From the NCBI GenBank assembly GCA_001038565.1, contig LFJO01000005.1, positions 806,711 to 870,710 of the forward strand: a DNA stretch of 64,000 nucleotides. The letters run 5' to 3'. How positions within the stretch are numbered: position 1 is the stretch's first letter; each line of letters starts with the position of its first letter. The stretch is from Alkalihalobacillus pseudalcaliphilus (lineage in GTDB: Bacteria; Bacillota; Bacilli; Bacillales; Bacillaceae_D). The notes under the pieces were generated by a model. The model saw only the letters and a list, made by a program, of their open reading frames with translations. It was not told the DNA's origin and searched no databases. Shown here piece after piece: positions 53,083-62,154 of this stretch. The translations under genes were made by a program, and so were the position numbers.

Positions 53083-53671
53083 TATCATTTGGGTATCGTT
53101 ATTGTTGGTTGGCTTAATTTATGCAGCCTTTAATGGAACAATGTCAGACGTAAATGAGGCTGTATTTACTGGAGCCAAAGAGGCTGTGACCATATGTATT
53201 GGCTTAATAAGTATATTAGTTTTTTGGTTAGGGTTAATGAAGATTGCGGAGAATTCAGGTTTACTACGTAGTTTCTCGAAATTATTAAGACCAATCTTTA
53301 GAAGATTATTCCCTGAAGTACCTTCCGATCATCCAGCAATGGGTTATATCTTATCAAATATGACAGCTAATATGTTTGGTTTAGGAAATGCCGCGACGCC
53401 AATGGGTATTAAAGCGATGGAAGAACTAAAGGTACTGAATGGTGGACAAGATTATGCAAGTCGTTCCATGATTACATTGTTAGCAATTAATACGGCTGGT
53501 TTATCTTTAATTCCAACAACCGTTATTTCCATACGTATGACCTACGGTTCAGTGAACCCTACAGAGATAGTAGGAACGACTTTAATCGCTTCTCTTATAT
53601 CAATGATCGGTGCCATTTTAATTGACCGTTACTTTTATCATAGACGGAGGAGGAAGGGGCGTGTGGTATGA
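53075..53671 (+). CDS. spmA: Spore maturation protein A
   Basis: This 198-residue membrane protein of the nucleoside-recognition (Gate domain) family is required for full spore core dehydration in B. subtilis. Features are about four membrane segments, NMFGLGNAATPMGI near residue 104, and a basic C-terminus. It overlaps dacB and spmB, forming one operon. Confidence 0.94.
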   Translation: MINIIWVSLLLVGLIYAAFNGTMSDVNEAVFTGAKEAVTICIGLISILVFWLGLMKIAENSGLLRSFSKLLRPIFRRLFPEVPSDHPAMGYILSNMTANMFGLGNAATPMGIKAMEELKVLNGGQDYASRSMITLLAINTAGLSLIPTTVISIRMTYGSVNPTEIVGTTLIASLISMIGAILIDRYFYHRRRRKGRVV

Positions 53672-54198
53672 CGTTTATTACGGAAGTATCAACATGGATT
53701 ATCCCTGCATTAATTGCGTTTATCTTGATATATGGTACGTATAAGAAAGTACCAACCTATGAAACTTTTGTACAGGGAGCGAAGGATGGATTTGGTCTTG
53801 CGATCTCTATTATTCCTTTCTTAGTTGGCATGCTTGTAGCCATATCCGTATTTCGAGCTTCTGGAGCTATGGACTTTATTGTTGACTTATTAAGACCCTT
53901 ACTTTCATTTGTCGGTGTTCCTGCTGAAGTTGTACCACTCGCAATGATTCGGCCGATATCAGGCACAGGGGCATTAGGCATGACGACTGACTTAATTGCG
54001 ACACATGGTCCTGATTCTTTTATTGGTCGCCTCGCAGCAACTATGCAAGGAAGTACAGATACGACTTTATATATATTAACTGTTTATTTTGGTGCGGTGG
54101 GCATTAAGAAAATGGGCGATGCACTAAAGGTAGGTTTACTGGCTGATATTGTTGGTTTAGTTGCAGCCATTGTTGTCGTCACTCTCGTTTTTGCTTAA
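53668..54198 (+). CDS. spmB: Spore maturation protein B
   Basis: The 176-residue membrane protein is the partner of SpmA, with a Gate domain, RPISGTGALGMTTDLI near residue 92 and GSTDTTLYILTVYFG near 128. Loss of either gene in B. subtilis gives spores with higher core water and lower heat resistance. It starts 4 bp inside spmA and is followed by a terminator. Confidence 0.94.
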   Translation: MTFITEVSTWIIPALIAFILIYGTYKKVPTYETFVQGAKDGFGLAISIIPFLVGMLVAISVFRASGAMDFIVDLLRPLLSFVGVPAEVVPLAMIRPISGTGALGMTTDLIATHGPDSFIGRLAATMQGSTDTTLYILTVYFGAVGIKKMGDALKVGLLADIVGLVAAIVVVTLVFA

Positions 54199-54242
54199 AG
54201 TAGATTCATAGTTTCAAAGAGAGCTAATCTCGTTATTCAAAC

Positions 54243-54285
54243 ATAAAACGAGTTCGATGAATTCATCGGGCTCGTTTTATTATTT
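54243..54285 (+). terminator. Terminator after spmB
   Basis: An almost complete 19-bp stem (ATAAAACGAG...CTCGTTTTAT enclosing GATGAA/TTCATC) is followed by TATTTATTT. The T tract is interrupted. Confidence 0.75.
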
Positions 54286-54357
54286 ATTTAGAAGTAACCT
54301 CATAGTCTTATTATTCGTTAGGTTCAAGCTTATGAAGTTTGTGTAAAAGTAGGTTCA

Positions 54358-54387
54358 TGAATAGTAATGACTTACATGGATACAATA
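54358..54387 (+). promoter_or_regulatory. Sigma-G-type promoter of the first ger operon
   Basis: A consensus -35 TGAATA at 54358-54363 is followed after 17 bp by TACAATA at 54381-54387 (consensus CATACTA). It lies 33 bp before the first germination gene, as expected for forespore expression of ger receptors. Confidence 0.6.
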
Positions 54388-54419
54388 CCCATTAGTAATA
54401 AGTGGTAGGGGTGAAGGTC

Positions 54420-55550
54420 GTGTATAAAATATCGAGCTATGAATTATTTTGGATGCTAACGCTTATGTCAATTGGTATGACCGTGTTAATTACCGTCCAA
54501 CCAGCTATCCATTATGCGGGACATTATGCATGGATATCGATGTTATTAGCAGGAGCTGCTGCGACATTTATTACCTATCAAGCGACCGTATTAGCCAAGA
54601 AGTATGAAGGAAAGTCGTTTGTTGCGATGTGTGAACAGTTGCTTGGTAAATGGCTATCTAAGCTAGTTATCATTAATTACTTATTAATGTGGTTAAGTGT
54701 TACAGCCATTATATTAAGGATCTCAAGTGAATTAATTTATGAATTTATATTATATAAAACACCATTAATTGTAATAGTGGGATGTTTAAGCCTATTGATT
54801 TTATATGGTGCACATTTAGGCATCGAAGTACTTTCAAGAAGTGCAACGATTTTTGGTCCTTTTGTTATCTTGAGTATTCTAGCCACGTTAGTCTTTAATA
54901 TTCATAATGTTGAATTAGACCATATAAAACCCATTATTGCGACACTAGAGTGGCAGCCTGTATTAATGGGTGCTTTAACACCTGTCTCTTTATTAGGGGA
55001 AACGGTTATTATTATTGCTCTTACAGCTTTTATTAAAGATGCCAAGATGAGTCAAGGAGCTTTTATGGCAGCAATTATCGGTACATCTTTATGCTTAACA
55101 TTCGTTACACTTTTTGTTGTTGCTGTGCTGGGTGTTCCTTTTGCTGTTCATCAAATATTCCCTTACTTTACGATGGTTCGGAATATCTCGATTTTTAACA
55201 TCCTTCAAAGATTGGATGCTTTGGCTATTGTCATCTGGATTATGAGCATTTTTTTTAAAATGAGCTTATATACATATTGTTTTAGTCATGTCGCTCAAGA
55301 TGTAACAAAAGCAACTAATAGATTTATTATCACGACATCTTTTGTTATCGCTGTCTTATGTCTTTCACTTATACCTAACAACTATGTGATAGATGAGTTA
55401 TTTTACCGTACTACTTATTGGATTCAGTATGCTTTACCAATTAATATGATCGGAATTCCACTTTTGCTCATCTGCATTCATTATATAAAAGAAAAAATGA
55501 GAAAAAGAAAAGAAAAATCAAAAACTCATTCAAATGTCATACAAACATAA
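54420..55550 (+). CDS. Germinant receptor B subunit (GerAB family permease)
   Basis: This 376-residue protein has about ten membrane segments with the amino-acid-permease fold of GerAB proteins. Landmarks are ISSYELFWML at the start and WQPVLMGALTPVSLLGE near residue 176. B subunits are thought to bind the nutrient. The start is GTG 54420 with GGGGTGA upstream; earlier in-frame GTG codons lie within or before that site. It is the first gene of the operon, which is in B-A-C order. Confidence 0.9.
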   Translation: MYKISSYELFWMLTLMSIGMTVLITVQPAIHYAGHYAWISMLLAGAAATFITYQATVLAKKYEGKSFVAMCEQLLGKWLSKLVIINYLLMWLSVTAIILRISSELIYEFILYKTPLIVIVGCLSLLILYGAHLGIEVLSRSATIFGPFVILSILATLVFNIHNVELDHIKPIIATLEWQPVLMGALTPVSLLGETVIIIALTAFIKDAKMSQGAFMAAIIGTSLCLTFVTLFVVAVLGVPFAVHQIFPYFTMVRNISIFNILQRLDALAIVIWIMSIFFKMSLYTYCFSHVAQDVTKATNRFIITTSFVIAVLCLSLIPNNYVIDELFYRTTYWIQYALPINMIGIPLLLICIHYIKEKMRKRKEKSKTHSNVIQT

Positions 55551-55559
55551 GGAGGAGTT

Positions 55560-57170
55560 ATGCCTAAGTTAACATCGATTTTAAAAAAGCATCGTCGGTA
55601 TCCAATGACTCCTTTAAAAAGTAAACAGCAAAAATCTATGAATAGAGAAGGTCAGGAGATTCATTCAAAATTAATACGTAATGTCAATTATCTAAAAGAG
55701 AAAACGGGAAACAGCCAAGACCTCATATTTCGCACACTAACATTTATGGAAGGGCAGCAATATTTGATTTCAATTGGTTATATAGCGGAGCTAACCGAGC
55801 AACCTTTCATTGAACAATTAATTCAGAATGTATTAATGAAAGAAGTGAAAGAATATCTAAATAAAGAGAATACGACTGCTTTTAAATTGTTTCAGTATTT
55901 GAAGCATTACGCATTGCCAATTGATGCTCATCAACAATTAACCACACTTGATGACGTTTTTGATTATCTCTTTAATGGTGACATCATCTTATTCATTGAT
56001 GGTGTGCCGCATTGTTTAGTTATTGGTGCGGAATTAAAAGAAGGTAGAGGGGTTGAGGAGCCTACATCACAAACGTTAGTCAGAGGACCAAAAGATGGAT
56101 TCACTGAAACGATTAGTGTCAATAAGTCACTGATACGAAGAAGAATTAAAGTGCCTGATTTGTGGATGGATAAAATGATAATTGGTCGAAAAACAAAAAC
56201 AGAAGTAGCCATCGTATATTTAGAAACTGTTGCTGATAAAAAAATGGTTGATGAGTTAAAAAGTAGAATGAAGAAAGTAGATATTGATGGGTTGCTAGAG
56301 GGTGGTCAATTAGAAGAGTACATTCAAGATGCTACATTCACACCTTTTCCAACGATCATGAACACAGAAAGGCCAGATGCGGCCACAACGGCGATACTAG
56401 ATGGAAAAATTGTTGTGATAGTGGATGGCTCACCTTTTGTGCTTATATTACCTGCTGTGTTTGCGAATTTCTTTGAAACGAATGAAGATTACTACCAAAG
56501 AGTGGATATTAGTACAGCACTAAGAATTTTACGTTACCTAGCTTTTTTTCTCGCCTTACTTGTCCCTTCATTATATATTGCCGTAACCACCTACCATCAA
56601 GAAATGTTGCCGACGGCCCTATTAATAAGCCTTGCCGCACAAAGGGAAGGTATTCCTTTTCCAGCGATTATTGAAGTTTTTATGATGGAAATTGCTTTTG
56701 AGATTCTACGTGAAGCAGGAATTCGTCTACCGCGTGCTGTTGGTTCAGCTATTTCAATTGTAGGCGGTCTAGTGCTTGGACAAACAGCGGTAGAGGCTGG
56801 TATTGTTTCATCAGCGATGGTTATTGTTGTTTCATTAACAGCGATTAGTAATTTTGTTTCGCCTTCTTTTAACTTAGCCATTTCTGTCCGATTATTACGG
56901 TTTCTGTTCATAATTTTGGGTGGGATTTTGGGGTTATATGGAATTATCCTAGGCTTAATCGGGCTTGTTTTACACTTAACAAGTTTACGTTCTTTTGGTG
57001 TTCCTTATATGACACCTTTTGCTCCTTTTATATTAAAAAATCAAAAAAATACGTTATTGCGATTTCCTTTATGGGCACTCAGAGATCGTTCTTTATTCAT
57101 TTCTAAGAAAAATACAAAACGTGCAAATACGGAGAAACCGGCTCCGCCATCAAAGGGGGCATCATCATGA
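55560..57170 (+). CDS. Germinant receptor A subunit (GerAA family)
   Basis: This 536-residue protein has a basic N-terminal leader, a soluble domain with GPKDGFTE near residue 177, and about five membrane segments from about residue 320, as in GerAA. TERPDAATTAILDGKI near 270 and REAGIRLPRAVGSAISI near 382 are family stretches. The ATG has an AAGGAGG site, 9 bp after the B gene. Its end overlaps the C gene by 4 bp. Confidence 0.93.
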   Translation: MPKLTSILKKHRRYPMTPLKSKQQKSMNREGQEIHSKLIRNVNYLKEKTGNSQDLIFRTLTFMEGQQYLISIGYIAELTEQPFIEQLIQNVLMKEVKEYLNKENTTAFKLFQYLKHYALPIDAHQQLTTLDDVFDYLFNGDIILFIDGVPHCLVIGAELKEGRGVEEPTSQTLVRGPKDGFTETISVNKSLIRRRIKVPDLWMDKMIIGRKTKTEVAIVYLETVADKKMVDELKSRMKKVDIDGLLEGGQLEEYIQDATFTPFPTIMNTERPDAATTAILDGKIVVIVDGSPFVLILPAVFANFFETNEDYYQRVDISTALRILRYLAFFLALLVPSLYIAVTTYHQEMLPTALLISLAAQREGIPFPAIIEVFMMEIAFEILREAGIRLPRAVGSAISIVGGLVLGQTAVEAGIVSSAMVIVVSLTAISNFVSPSFNLAISVRLLRFLFIILGGILGLYGIILGLIGLVLHLTSLRSFGVPYMTPFAPFILKNQKNTLLRFPLWALRDRSLFISKKNTKRANTEKPAPPSKGASS

Positions 57171-58363
57171 CCTTGATCAAAAAGAGTGCCATTTATATTT
57201 TAATGATGTGTATGTTAACGGCTTGTTGGAGCAATGTCGAATTAAATGAAATAGGCATCGTCACAGCCATTGGCATTGATTATATAGATGAGGAATATGT
57301 GGTTTCGATGCAAATATTAAATCCTTCAGAGATTGCTCAGAATGGAAGTTCTAATCAAATTCCCGTTTTCGTATACTCCATGAAAGCGGACTCGGTTTTG
57401 GAAGCTGTTAAAAAAATGAGTACGCTCGTATCTAGAGAAATTTATATTGCTCATACGAGAACCGTCATTGTTAATGAACAATTGGCCGAAAATGGGATTT
57501 CCGAAATTTTAGACTTTTTTACGAGATATAATGAGATACGTCCTGATTTTTTTCTATTAATCGCTAAGGACTACCGGGCAGAGGAGATTATTAGTATTTT
57601 AACTCCATTAGAAAAAATACCTGCAAATAAAATGTATACATCTTTACTGTTATCTGAAGACGTGTGGTCTCCAACAAGAGGGATAAAAATGAATGAACTG
57701 ATTAACTCATTGGCAACAAAAGGGTTAGAACCTGTATTAACAGGGGTTACCTTATATAGCAGTAGTAATCAATCAGAAGGCGAATCTGAATCAAATGTTA
57801 AACAAGTGAATCAATATGAAGATTTACAGTTAACAACATTAGGTGTTTTTAAAGATGATCAATTAATTGGGTGGTTAAATGAACGTGAAAGTATTGGCTT
57901 AAATTATTTAAAAGCGGAACAATTTTCGGTATTAGGACCGATCAATTGTCAAGAAGGGGATAAGCATAATTTCACTATGGAAATAACAGGTGGGAATCTA
58001 AGAGTCGGGAGTACGATTCAAAACGGAAAGCCTGTTTTTCAAACAAAAGTATATGTAAAAGCAGAATTGGCTGAAACATCTTGCCGATATAACCCAATTT
58101 TGAAAAACGACTTAAAGAAATATCAACTCATGGCTGAGGAAGAATTATACGATATCCTCGTAGAAACATTTGAGGCGATTAAAAAGTATCAATCTGATTT
58201 TGTTGGTTTAGGTGATTTATTAAAAAAGGAGCATCCAGACTACTGGGCAGAAAATGAAGAAATTTGGCAAGAACGATTACAAGATTTTGAAGTAGAATTG
58301 GATATTGAGGTGAAAATCAAAAGGTTTGGTACGACAACAGCCCCTTACCAATTTAAGCAGTGA
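57167..58363 (+). CDS. Germinant receptor C subunit (GerAC family lipoprotein)
   Basis: This 398-residue lipoprotein has the lipobox LTAC with C20, and the family opening CWSNVELNEIGIVTAIGID over residues 20-38. The C-terminal Ger(x)C domain (about 200-395) includes KKYQSDFVGLGD near 345. It sits on the outer face of the spore inner membrane with the A and B subunits. It is followed directly by an unrelated small gene. Confidence 0.92.
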   Translation: MTLIKKSAIYILMMCMLTACWSNVELNEIGIVTAIGIDYIDEEYVVSMQILNPSEIAQNGSSNQIPVFVYSMKADSVLEAVKKMSTLVSREIYIAHTRTVIVNEQLAENGISEILDFFTRYNEIRPDFFLLIAKDYRAEEIISILTPLEKIPANKMYTSLLLSEDVWSPTRGIKMNELINSLATKGLEPVLTGVTLYSSSNQSEGESESNVKQVNQYEDLQLTTLGVFKDDQLIGWLNERESIGLNYLKAEQFSVLGPINCQEGDKHNFTMEITGGNLRVGSTIQNGKPVFQTKVYVKAELAETSCRYNPILKNDLKKYQLMAEEELYDILVETFEAIKKYQSDFVGLGDLLKKEHPDYWAENEEIWQERLQDFEVELDIEVKIKRFGTTTAPYQFKQ

Positions 58364-58468
58364 ATGGAATTCCAATTTTTAACATGGTCAAAAAAGCCGT
58401 TTATTGATAGACTAGACGATTGTAAAGGACTAGACAGAAATAATGGAATACAAGTAAGGAGTAGTTTT

Positions 58469-58846
58469 ATGAGCAAAGTAATCACACAGGCAGATGTAAA
58501 GGTTCGATCGAAGAAAAAGAGAATCCGTAATAAAGTAGCAAAGAGAGTCATTCAAAACCCCCATCGTGTTGAGGTGGTCATGAAACAAGAAAGAATACCA
58601 GAATCAAAGCCAGCTTTTCAAGAAGAGAATAACGAGGAACTTAACCAATTTGATAAAATGCCTATCACGAAATTATTAAAGCTAGGAAAGAATTTTATTA
58701 AAGAAGAAGAAGTCATTAAATATTATTACACAGCAGGAAAAGATCCTTATTATAAAAATAAACCTCTATTAGTTAAAACCATTAAGAAAAACATGATTCA
58801 GCTAACAGAAGAAAAACAAAACGAACTAATGAAGCTTGTTCAATAG
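58469..58846 (+). CDS. Hypothetical basic protein after the ger operon, 125 residues
   Basis: The predicted soluble protein is rich in lysine and arginine (KVRSKKKRIRNKVAKR near residue 12), with a helical C-terminal half containing YYYTAGKDPYYKNKPLLVKTIKK. No family is recognised. ATG 58469 is used because AAGGAG lies 7 bases upstream; the frame is open back to 58364, adjoining the C gene stop, but without a ribosome binding site. Co-directional position and a shared terminator suggest it belongs to the ger operon. Confidence 0.65.
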   Translation: MSKVITQADVKVRSKKKRIRNKVAKRVIQNPHRVEVVMKQERIPESKPAFQEENNEELNQFDKMPITKLLKLGKNFIKEEEVIKYYYTAGKDPYYKNKPLLVKTIKKNMIQLTEEKQNELMKLVQ

Positions 58847-58850
58847 TTAT

Positions 58851-58895
58851 CTAAAAAAACTTACCAAACCCAAGGGGATGGTAAGTTTTTTTATG
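58851..58895. terminator. Terminator after the first ger operon
   Basis: AAAAACTTACCA pairs with TGGTAAGTTTTT, giving an A run before and seven T residues after a 12-base loop. Confidence 0.85.
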
Positions 58896-59031
58896 GCCGG
58901 TGTTGTAGGGAGAGCCCGAGTAAAATGAGGACCTTGTGATATAGAAAAGCGCAGAAACGTAAGCAATTACTTTGTAAGCACCTTTACTATTTGGGTATAC
59001 TTATAATTGAAAATCAAAAGGAGGAATTTAC

Positions 59032-59520
59032 ATGGCATTTCAAAGTAAGCAAGCATTTTTAGCAGAATGGGCAACAGAAACAGAAAGAACAACAATGGTT
59101 TTACGCAATTTAACAAACGAAACACTATCTCAATCGATTGTCGAAGACCATAATTCTTTAGGTTGGTTAAGTTGGCACTTAGTAGTTTCTATCTCAAGCC
59201 TTGGTCAATTGGCTGGCATTTCATTTTCTTCAGTAAAACAACAAGCCGATAATCCCAATGATGCCGAACAGATTTTAGCTACATATCAACAAGTAACCAA
59301 GGATGTTAATCACTTTGTCGATTCTAATTGGACGGATCAGAACTTAGCTAAAGAAATCGATATGTATGGAGAAGCGATGACAGTTGGTCGTCTCCTCCAA
59401 TTGGTTTTATTACATCAAACACATCACCGTGGGCAAATGACCGTATTAATGAGACAAGCAGGACTAAAAGTACCTGGTTTATTTGGACCAACAAAAGAAG
59501 ATTTAGAAGCGTACAAATAA
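59032..59520 (+). CDS. DinB family protein
   Basis: This 162-residue four-helix-bundle protein has the DinB/YfiT metal-site pattern: LGWLSWHLVVSISSLG near residue 44 and LLHQTHHRGQMTVLMRQAG near 124, giving three histidines for a metal. The ATG has an AAAGGAGG site. DinB proteins of bacilli are often thiol-related transferases (bacillithiol transferases) or stress proteins; which applies here is open. It stands alone between two ger operons. Confidence 0.9.
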   Translation: MAFQSKQAFLAEWATETERTTMVLRNLTNETLSQSIVEDHNSLGWLSWHLVVSISSLGQLAGISFSSVKQQADNPNDAEQILATYQQVTKDVNHFVDSNWTDQNLAKEIDMYGEAMTVGRLLQLVLLHQTHHRGQMTVLMRQAGLKVPGLFGPTKEDLEAYK

Positions 59521-59549
59521 GCAGTAATACTAGTTATGAGCATACAAAA

Positions 59550-59860
59550 CGCCGATGGTTGAGCAAAATCAGCTCCACCACTAACAAAGAGGAATGTTGA
59601 GTTTGGCTCTTTGACTGTTGACACTCAATTCAATTAGTTTTTGTTCATTTTCATTTTAAATAAATGGTGTTAAATTGTTTTGAGAACTTGAGAATTAGTA
59701 GTAACCAAGCGGACAAAATATGCGGAGACTCACGCGGGACGTTGTGGCGGGCTGTAATCCACTGGCTGTGCAGTTAGTTCAGCACCAGCCCACAGGACGC
59801 GGAGCATAATTTTCGGTAGCGCTGAGCAATGCTTCATGTTCGCACTAACTTTATACAAAT
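59550..59860 (+). repeat. Dispersed repeat, H then P modules (copy 8)
   Basis: A decayed H module (ATGGTTGAGC/GCTCCACC, CACTAACAAAG, CTCTTTGACTG) is followed by the linker TTCATTTTAAA and the P module from about 59690. That module reads GAATTAGTAGTAACCAAGCGG, then GCGGAGCATAATTTTCGGTAGCG and ACTTTATACAAA. It ends directly at the ribosome binding site of the oxidoreductase. Confidence 0.7.
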
Positions 59861-59877
59861 CGAGAGGAGATTTTCGA

Positions 59878-60876
59878 ATGACAACTTTTAAAGCGTTTTG
59901 GATTGAGCAGAATGAAGAAACGAAGGAAATAAAAAGAGGAATTCGAACAATCACATTAGAAGATTTACCACCTGGGGAAGTCTTAATCAAGGTCCATTAT
60001 TCGAGTGTTAATTATAAGGATGGTATGACATTATTAACCAACAATAAAGTAGTTACTAAATATCCGATGATTCCTGGTATCGACTTAGCTGGAGAAATTG
60101 TATCCTCACAAAATCAGCAATTTCAAGCAGGCGAACCGGTGATTGTCACTAGCTATGACTTAGGAACTGGTCATTTTGGTGGTTATGCTGAATATGCTCG
60201 TGTTCCTAGCAATTGGGTTGTACCGTTACCAGCTAATCTTACATTAGAGGAGGCGATGATATACGGCACAGCTGGATTTACAGCCGCTTTATCGATAAAA
60301 CGCTTACTTGATGAAGGGGTCGATCCAAACAAAGGTCCTGTGCTAGTAACAGGGGCAACGGGTGGTGTTGGTAGTTTAGCCGTTTATATGTTATCAAGAC
60401 TTGGTTTTGATGTTACGGCTAGCACAGGAAAAGAGAGTGAAACTTCTTATTTGCGCAAACTAGGGGCTCAATCAGTCATTGAACGTCAAACGTTGTCAGA
60501 AGCCAATACACGTCCTTTGCAAAAAAGTCACTGGCAAGCTGCCGTTGATCCAGTAGGTGGCCAAACTTTGGCGAATGTATTGGCTCAGCTAGCGTATAAT
60601 GGGACTGTTGCCGTAAGTGGTTTAACGGGAGGAGTCTCTATCCCAACGACAGTGATGCCATTTATATTACGTGGTGTTAATCTAGTAGGGATCGATTCTG
60701 TTCATTGTCCGAGCGAAACAAGGTTAGCGATATGGAGCTTCATTGCGGACAAATTGCATGATCCTGAGCAAATAAAAGAGCTTAAATCTGTTGTGCCTTT
60801 ATCTGAAGTAGAACACGTTTTAACGAAGATAACAGCAGGGACGCATAAAGGACGAACCGTTATAAAAGTAAAATAA
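59878..60876 (+). CDS. Quinone oxidoreductase / acrylyl-CoA reductase, YhdH family
   Basis: The 332-residue zinc-free MDR enzyme has VHYSSVNYKDGMTLL near residue 43, GIDLAGEIVSS near 75, and the nucleotide loop TGATGGVGSLAVYML near 161. The HCPSETR stretch near 283 is typical of the YhdH/AcuI group that reduces acryloyl-CoA or quinones with NADPH. ATG 59878 is used, with AGAGGAG 8 bases upstream. A longer frame would run into the repeat. If AcuI-like, it would feed propionyl-CoA to the prp genes; this is inference. Confidence 0.88.
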   Translation: MTTFKAFWIEQNEETKEIKRGIRTITLEDLPPGEVLIKVHYSSVNYKDGMTLLTNNKVVTKYPMIPGIDLAGEIVSSQNQQFQAGEPVIVTSYDLGTGHFGGYAEYARVPSNWVVPLPANLTLEEAMIYGTAGFTAALSIKRLLDEGVDPNKGPVLVTGATGGVGSLAVYMLSRLGFDVTASTGKESETSYLRKLGAQSVIERQTLSEANTRPLQKSHWQAAVDPVGGQTLANVLAQLAYNGTVAVSGLTGGVSIPTTVMPFILRGVNLVGIDSVHCPSETRLAIWSFIADKLHDPEQIKELKSVVPLSEVEHVLTKITAGTHKGRTVIKVK

Positions 60877-60898
60877 TCTCCTACTATTATTCTCCTAT

Positions 60899-60944
60899 AA
60901 AAGCTCGACCCTTTGTTGAAAAACGAAAGGTCAGGCTTTTTTTA
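60899..60944 (+). terminator. Terminator after the oxidoreductase
   Basis: AAAAGC, GACC and CCTTTGT pair with ACGAAAGG, GGTC and GCTTTT around a GAAAA loop and are followed by seven T residues. Confidence 0.8.
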
Positions 60945-60972
60945 TGCTTCTTTGTTTCAAAGAAAGATTAGA

Positions 60973-61004
60973 TGCATAATATGACCTTCTATTGGGGGAA
61001 GTTA
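60973..61004 (+). promoter_or_regulatory. Forespore-type promoter candidate of the second ger operon
   Basis: TGCATA at 60973-60978 and GGGGGAAGTTA starting at 60994 are 15 bp apart, close to the sigma-F/sigma-G pattern (GCATA, N15, GGNNAN). It lies about 35 bp before the B-subunit gene. Confidence 0.5.
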
Positions 61005-61038
61005 ATCATAAAGGATATGTACAGTGAGGAGGAATCTT

Positions 61039-62154
61039 ATGATTAGCAAAAGTGAAATGACGATTAAACAAGTATTTTTTATCTTGCTATTATCTATAGG
61101 GCTTGTCAATCATGTCCAAATGATTCCTATTCTCTTACAAAATTCAGGGAAAGATTCTTGGATTGCTGTATCAATCGCTTTTCCGATTATTGTAATTTTT
61201 GTTTGCCTAATTGGGTTCGTTATGAAACGTCTAGGTCATACTCCATTTCTTGTATGGGTAGAACAAAAAAGTAACCATTTTTTAGCGGTAGTCGTAGCTC
61301 TTTTATTTTTTTTCCACTTTTTTATTAACGCACTTTTAACATTAAAAGGAGTGATTGATTGGACACAGGTTACATATTTAAGACAAACTCCCCTTCTTGT
61401 GACAACTTTAGCCTTACTTTTCTTAGTCTTGTTTTTAGTGATTAAAGGTTTAAGGACAATTGGAATCGTCGCAACGATATTACTCCCTTTTGTCCTTCTT
61501 GCTGGATATTTTGTGATGACTGCCAATTTTCAGTATAAAGATTACCAGTTATTATTTCCGCTATTCACGCAGTCTTTTAATGATATTGCCATAACAATCT
61601 TATATATTGTAGCATCTACACTGGAATTAATATCAGTTTTGTTTATTCATCACCATTTAAATAAAAAACTTAAAACAAGTCATTTAATATGGTTAAGTTT
61701 TTTATTAATAGGCTTAACTTTAGGTCCTTTAATGGGTTCCATTGCTGCATTTGGCCCCTTCTCTTCTTTAATGAGATTTCCGGCATTTGAACAATGGCTA
61801 CTCGTTCAAATCGGTGATTATATATCAAATGTCGATTTTTTATCTATTTATCAATGGTTATCTGGAGCATTTATACGTCTAGCTTTTGAATTTTATTTGC
61901 TTGGTGAAATTGCCAAATATCTATTTAAACTTAAACAGATAATCTATGTCTATGTAATCGTTGCGGTTATCTATTTATTTGTGACGATCTCTCCTATTAC
62001 TTTTATAACTGATTCAATTTGGTTTTACGAAGTCTATATGCAGAGCGTATTTTCATTTTATATGTTTTCTATCTTAATATTTGTTCTCTTAGCTATTAGG
62101 AAAAGGAAAGGAGGTAGTCATTATGAAAAGACTAACAAGAATGAGAGCATCTAG
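61039..62154 (+). CDS. Germinant receptor B subunit (GerAB family), second operon
   Basis: The 371-residue permease-like protein has about ten membrane segments and is diverged from the one encoded at 54420. ATG 61039 is chosen, with GAGGAGG 5 bases upstream; the earlier GTG at 61024 precedes that site. It overlaps the A gene by 32 bp. The nutrient is unknown. Confidence 0.88.
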   Translation: MISKSEMTIKQVFFILLLSIGLVNHVQMIPILLQNSGKDSWIAVSIAFPIIVIFVCLIGFVMKRLGHTPFLVWVEQKSNHFLAVVVALLFFFHFFINALLTLKGVIDWTQVTYLRQTPLLVTTLALLFLVLFLVIKGLRTIGIVATILLPFVLLAGYFVMTANFQYKDYQLLFPLFTQSFNDIAITILYIVASTLELISVLFIHHHLNKKLKTSHLIWLSFLLIGLTLGPLMGSIAAFGPFSSLMRFPAFEQWLLVQIGDYISNVDFLSIYQWLSGAFIRLAFEFYLLGEIAKYLFKLKQIIYVYVIVAVIYLFVTISPITFITDSIWFYEVYMQSVFSFYMFSILIFVLLAIRKRKGGSHYEKTNKNESI

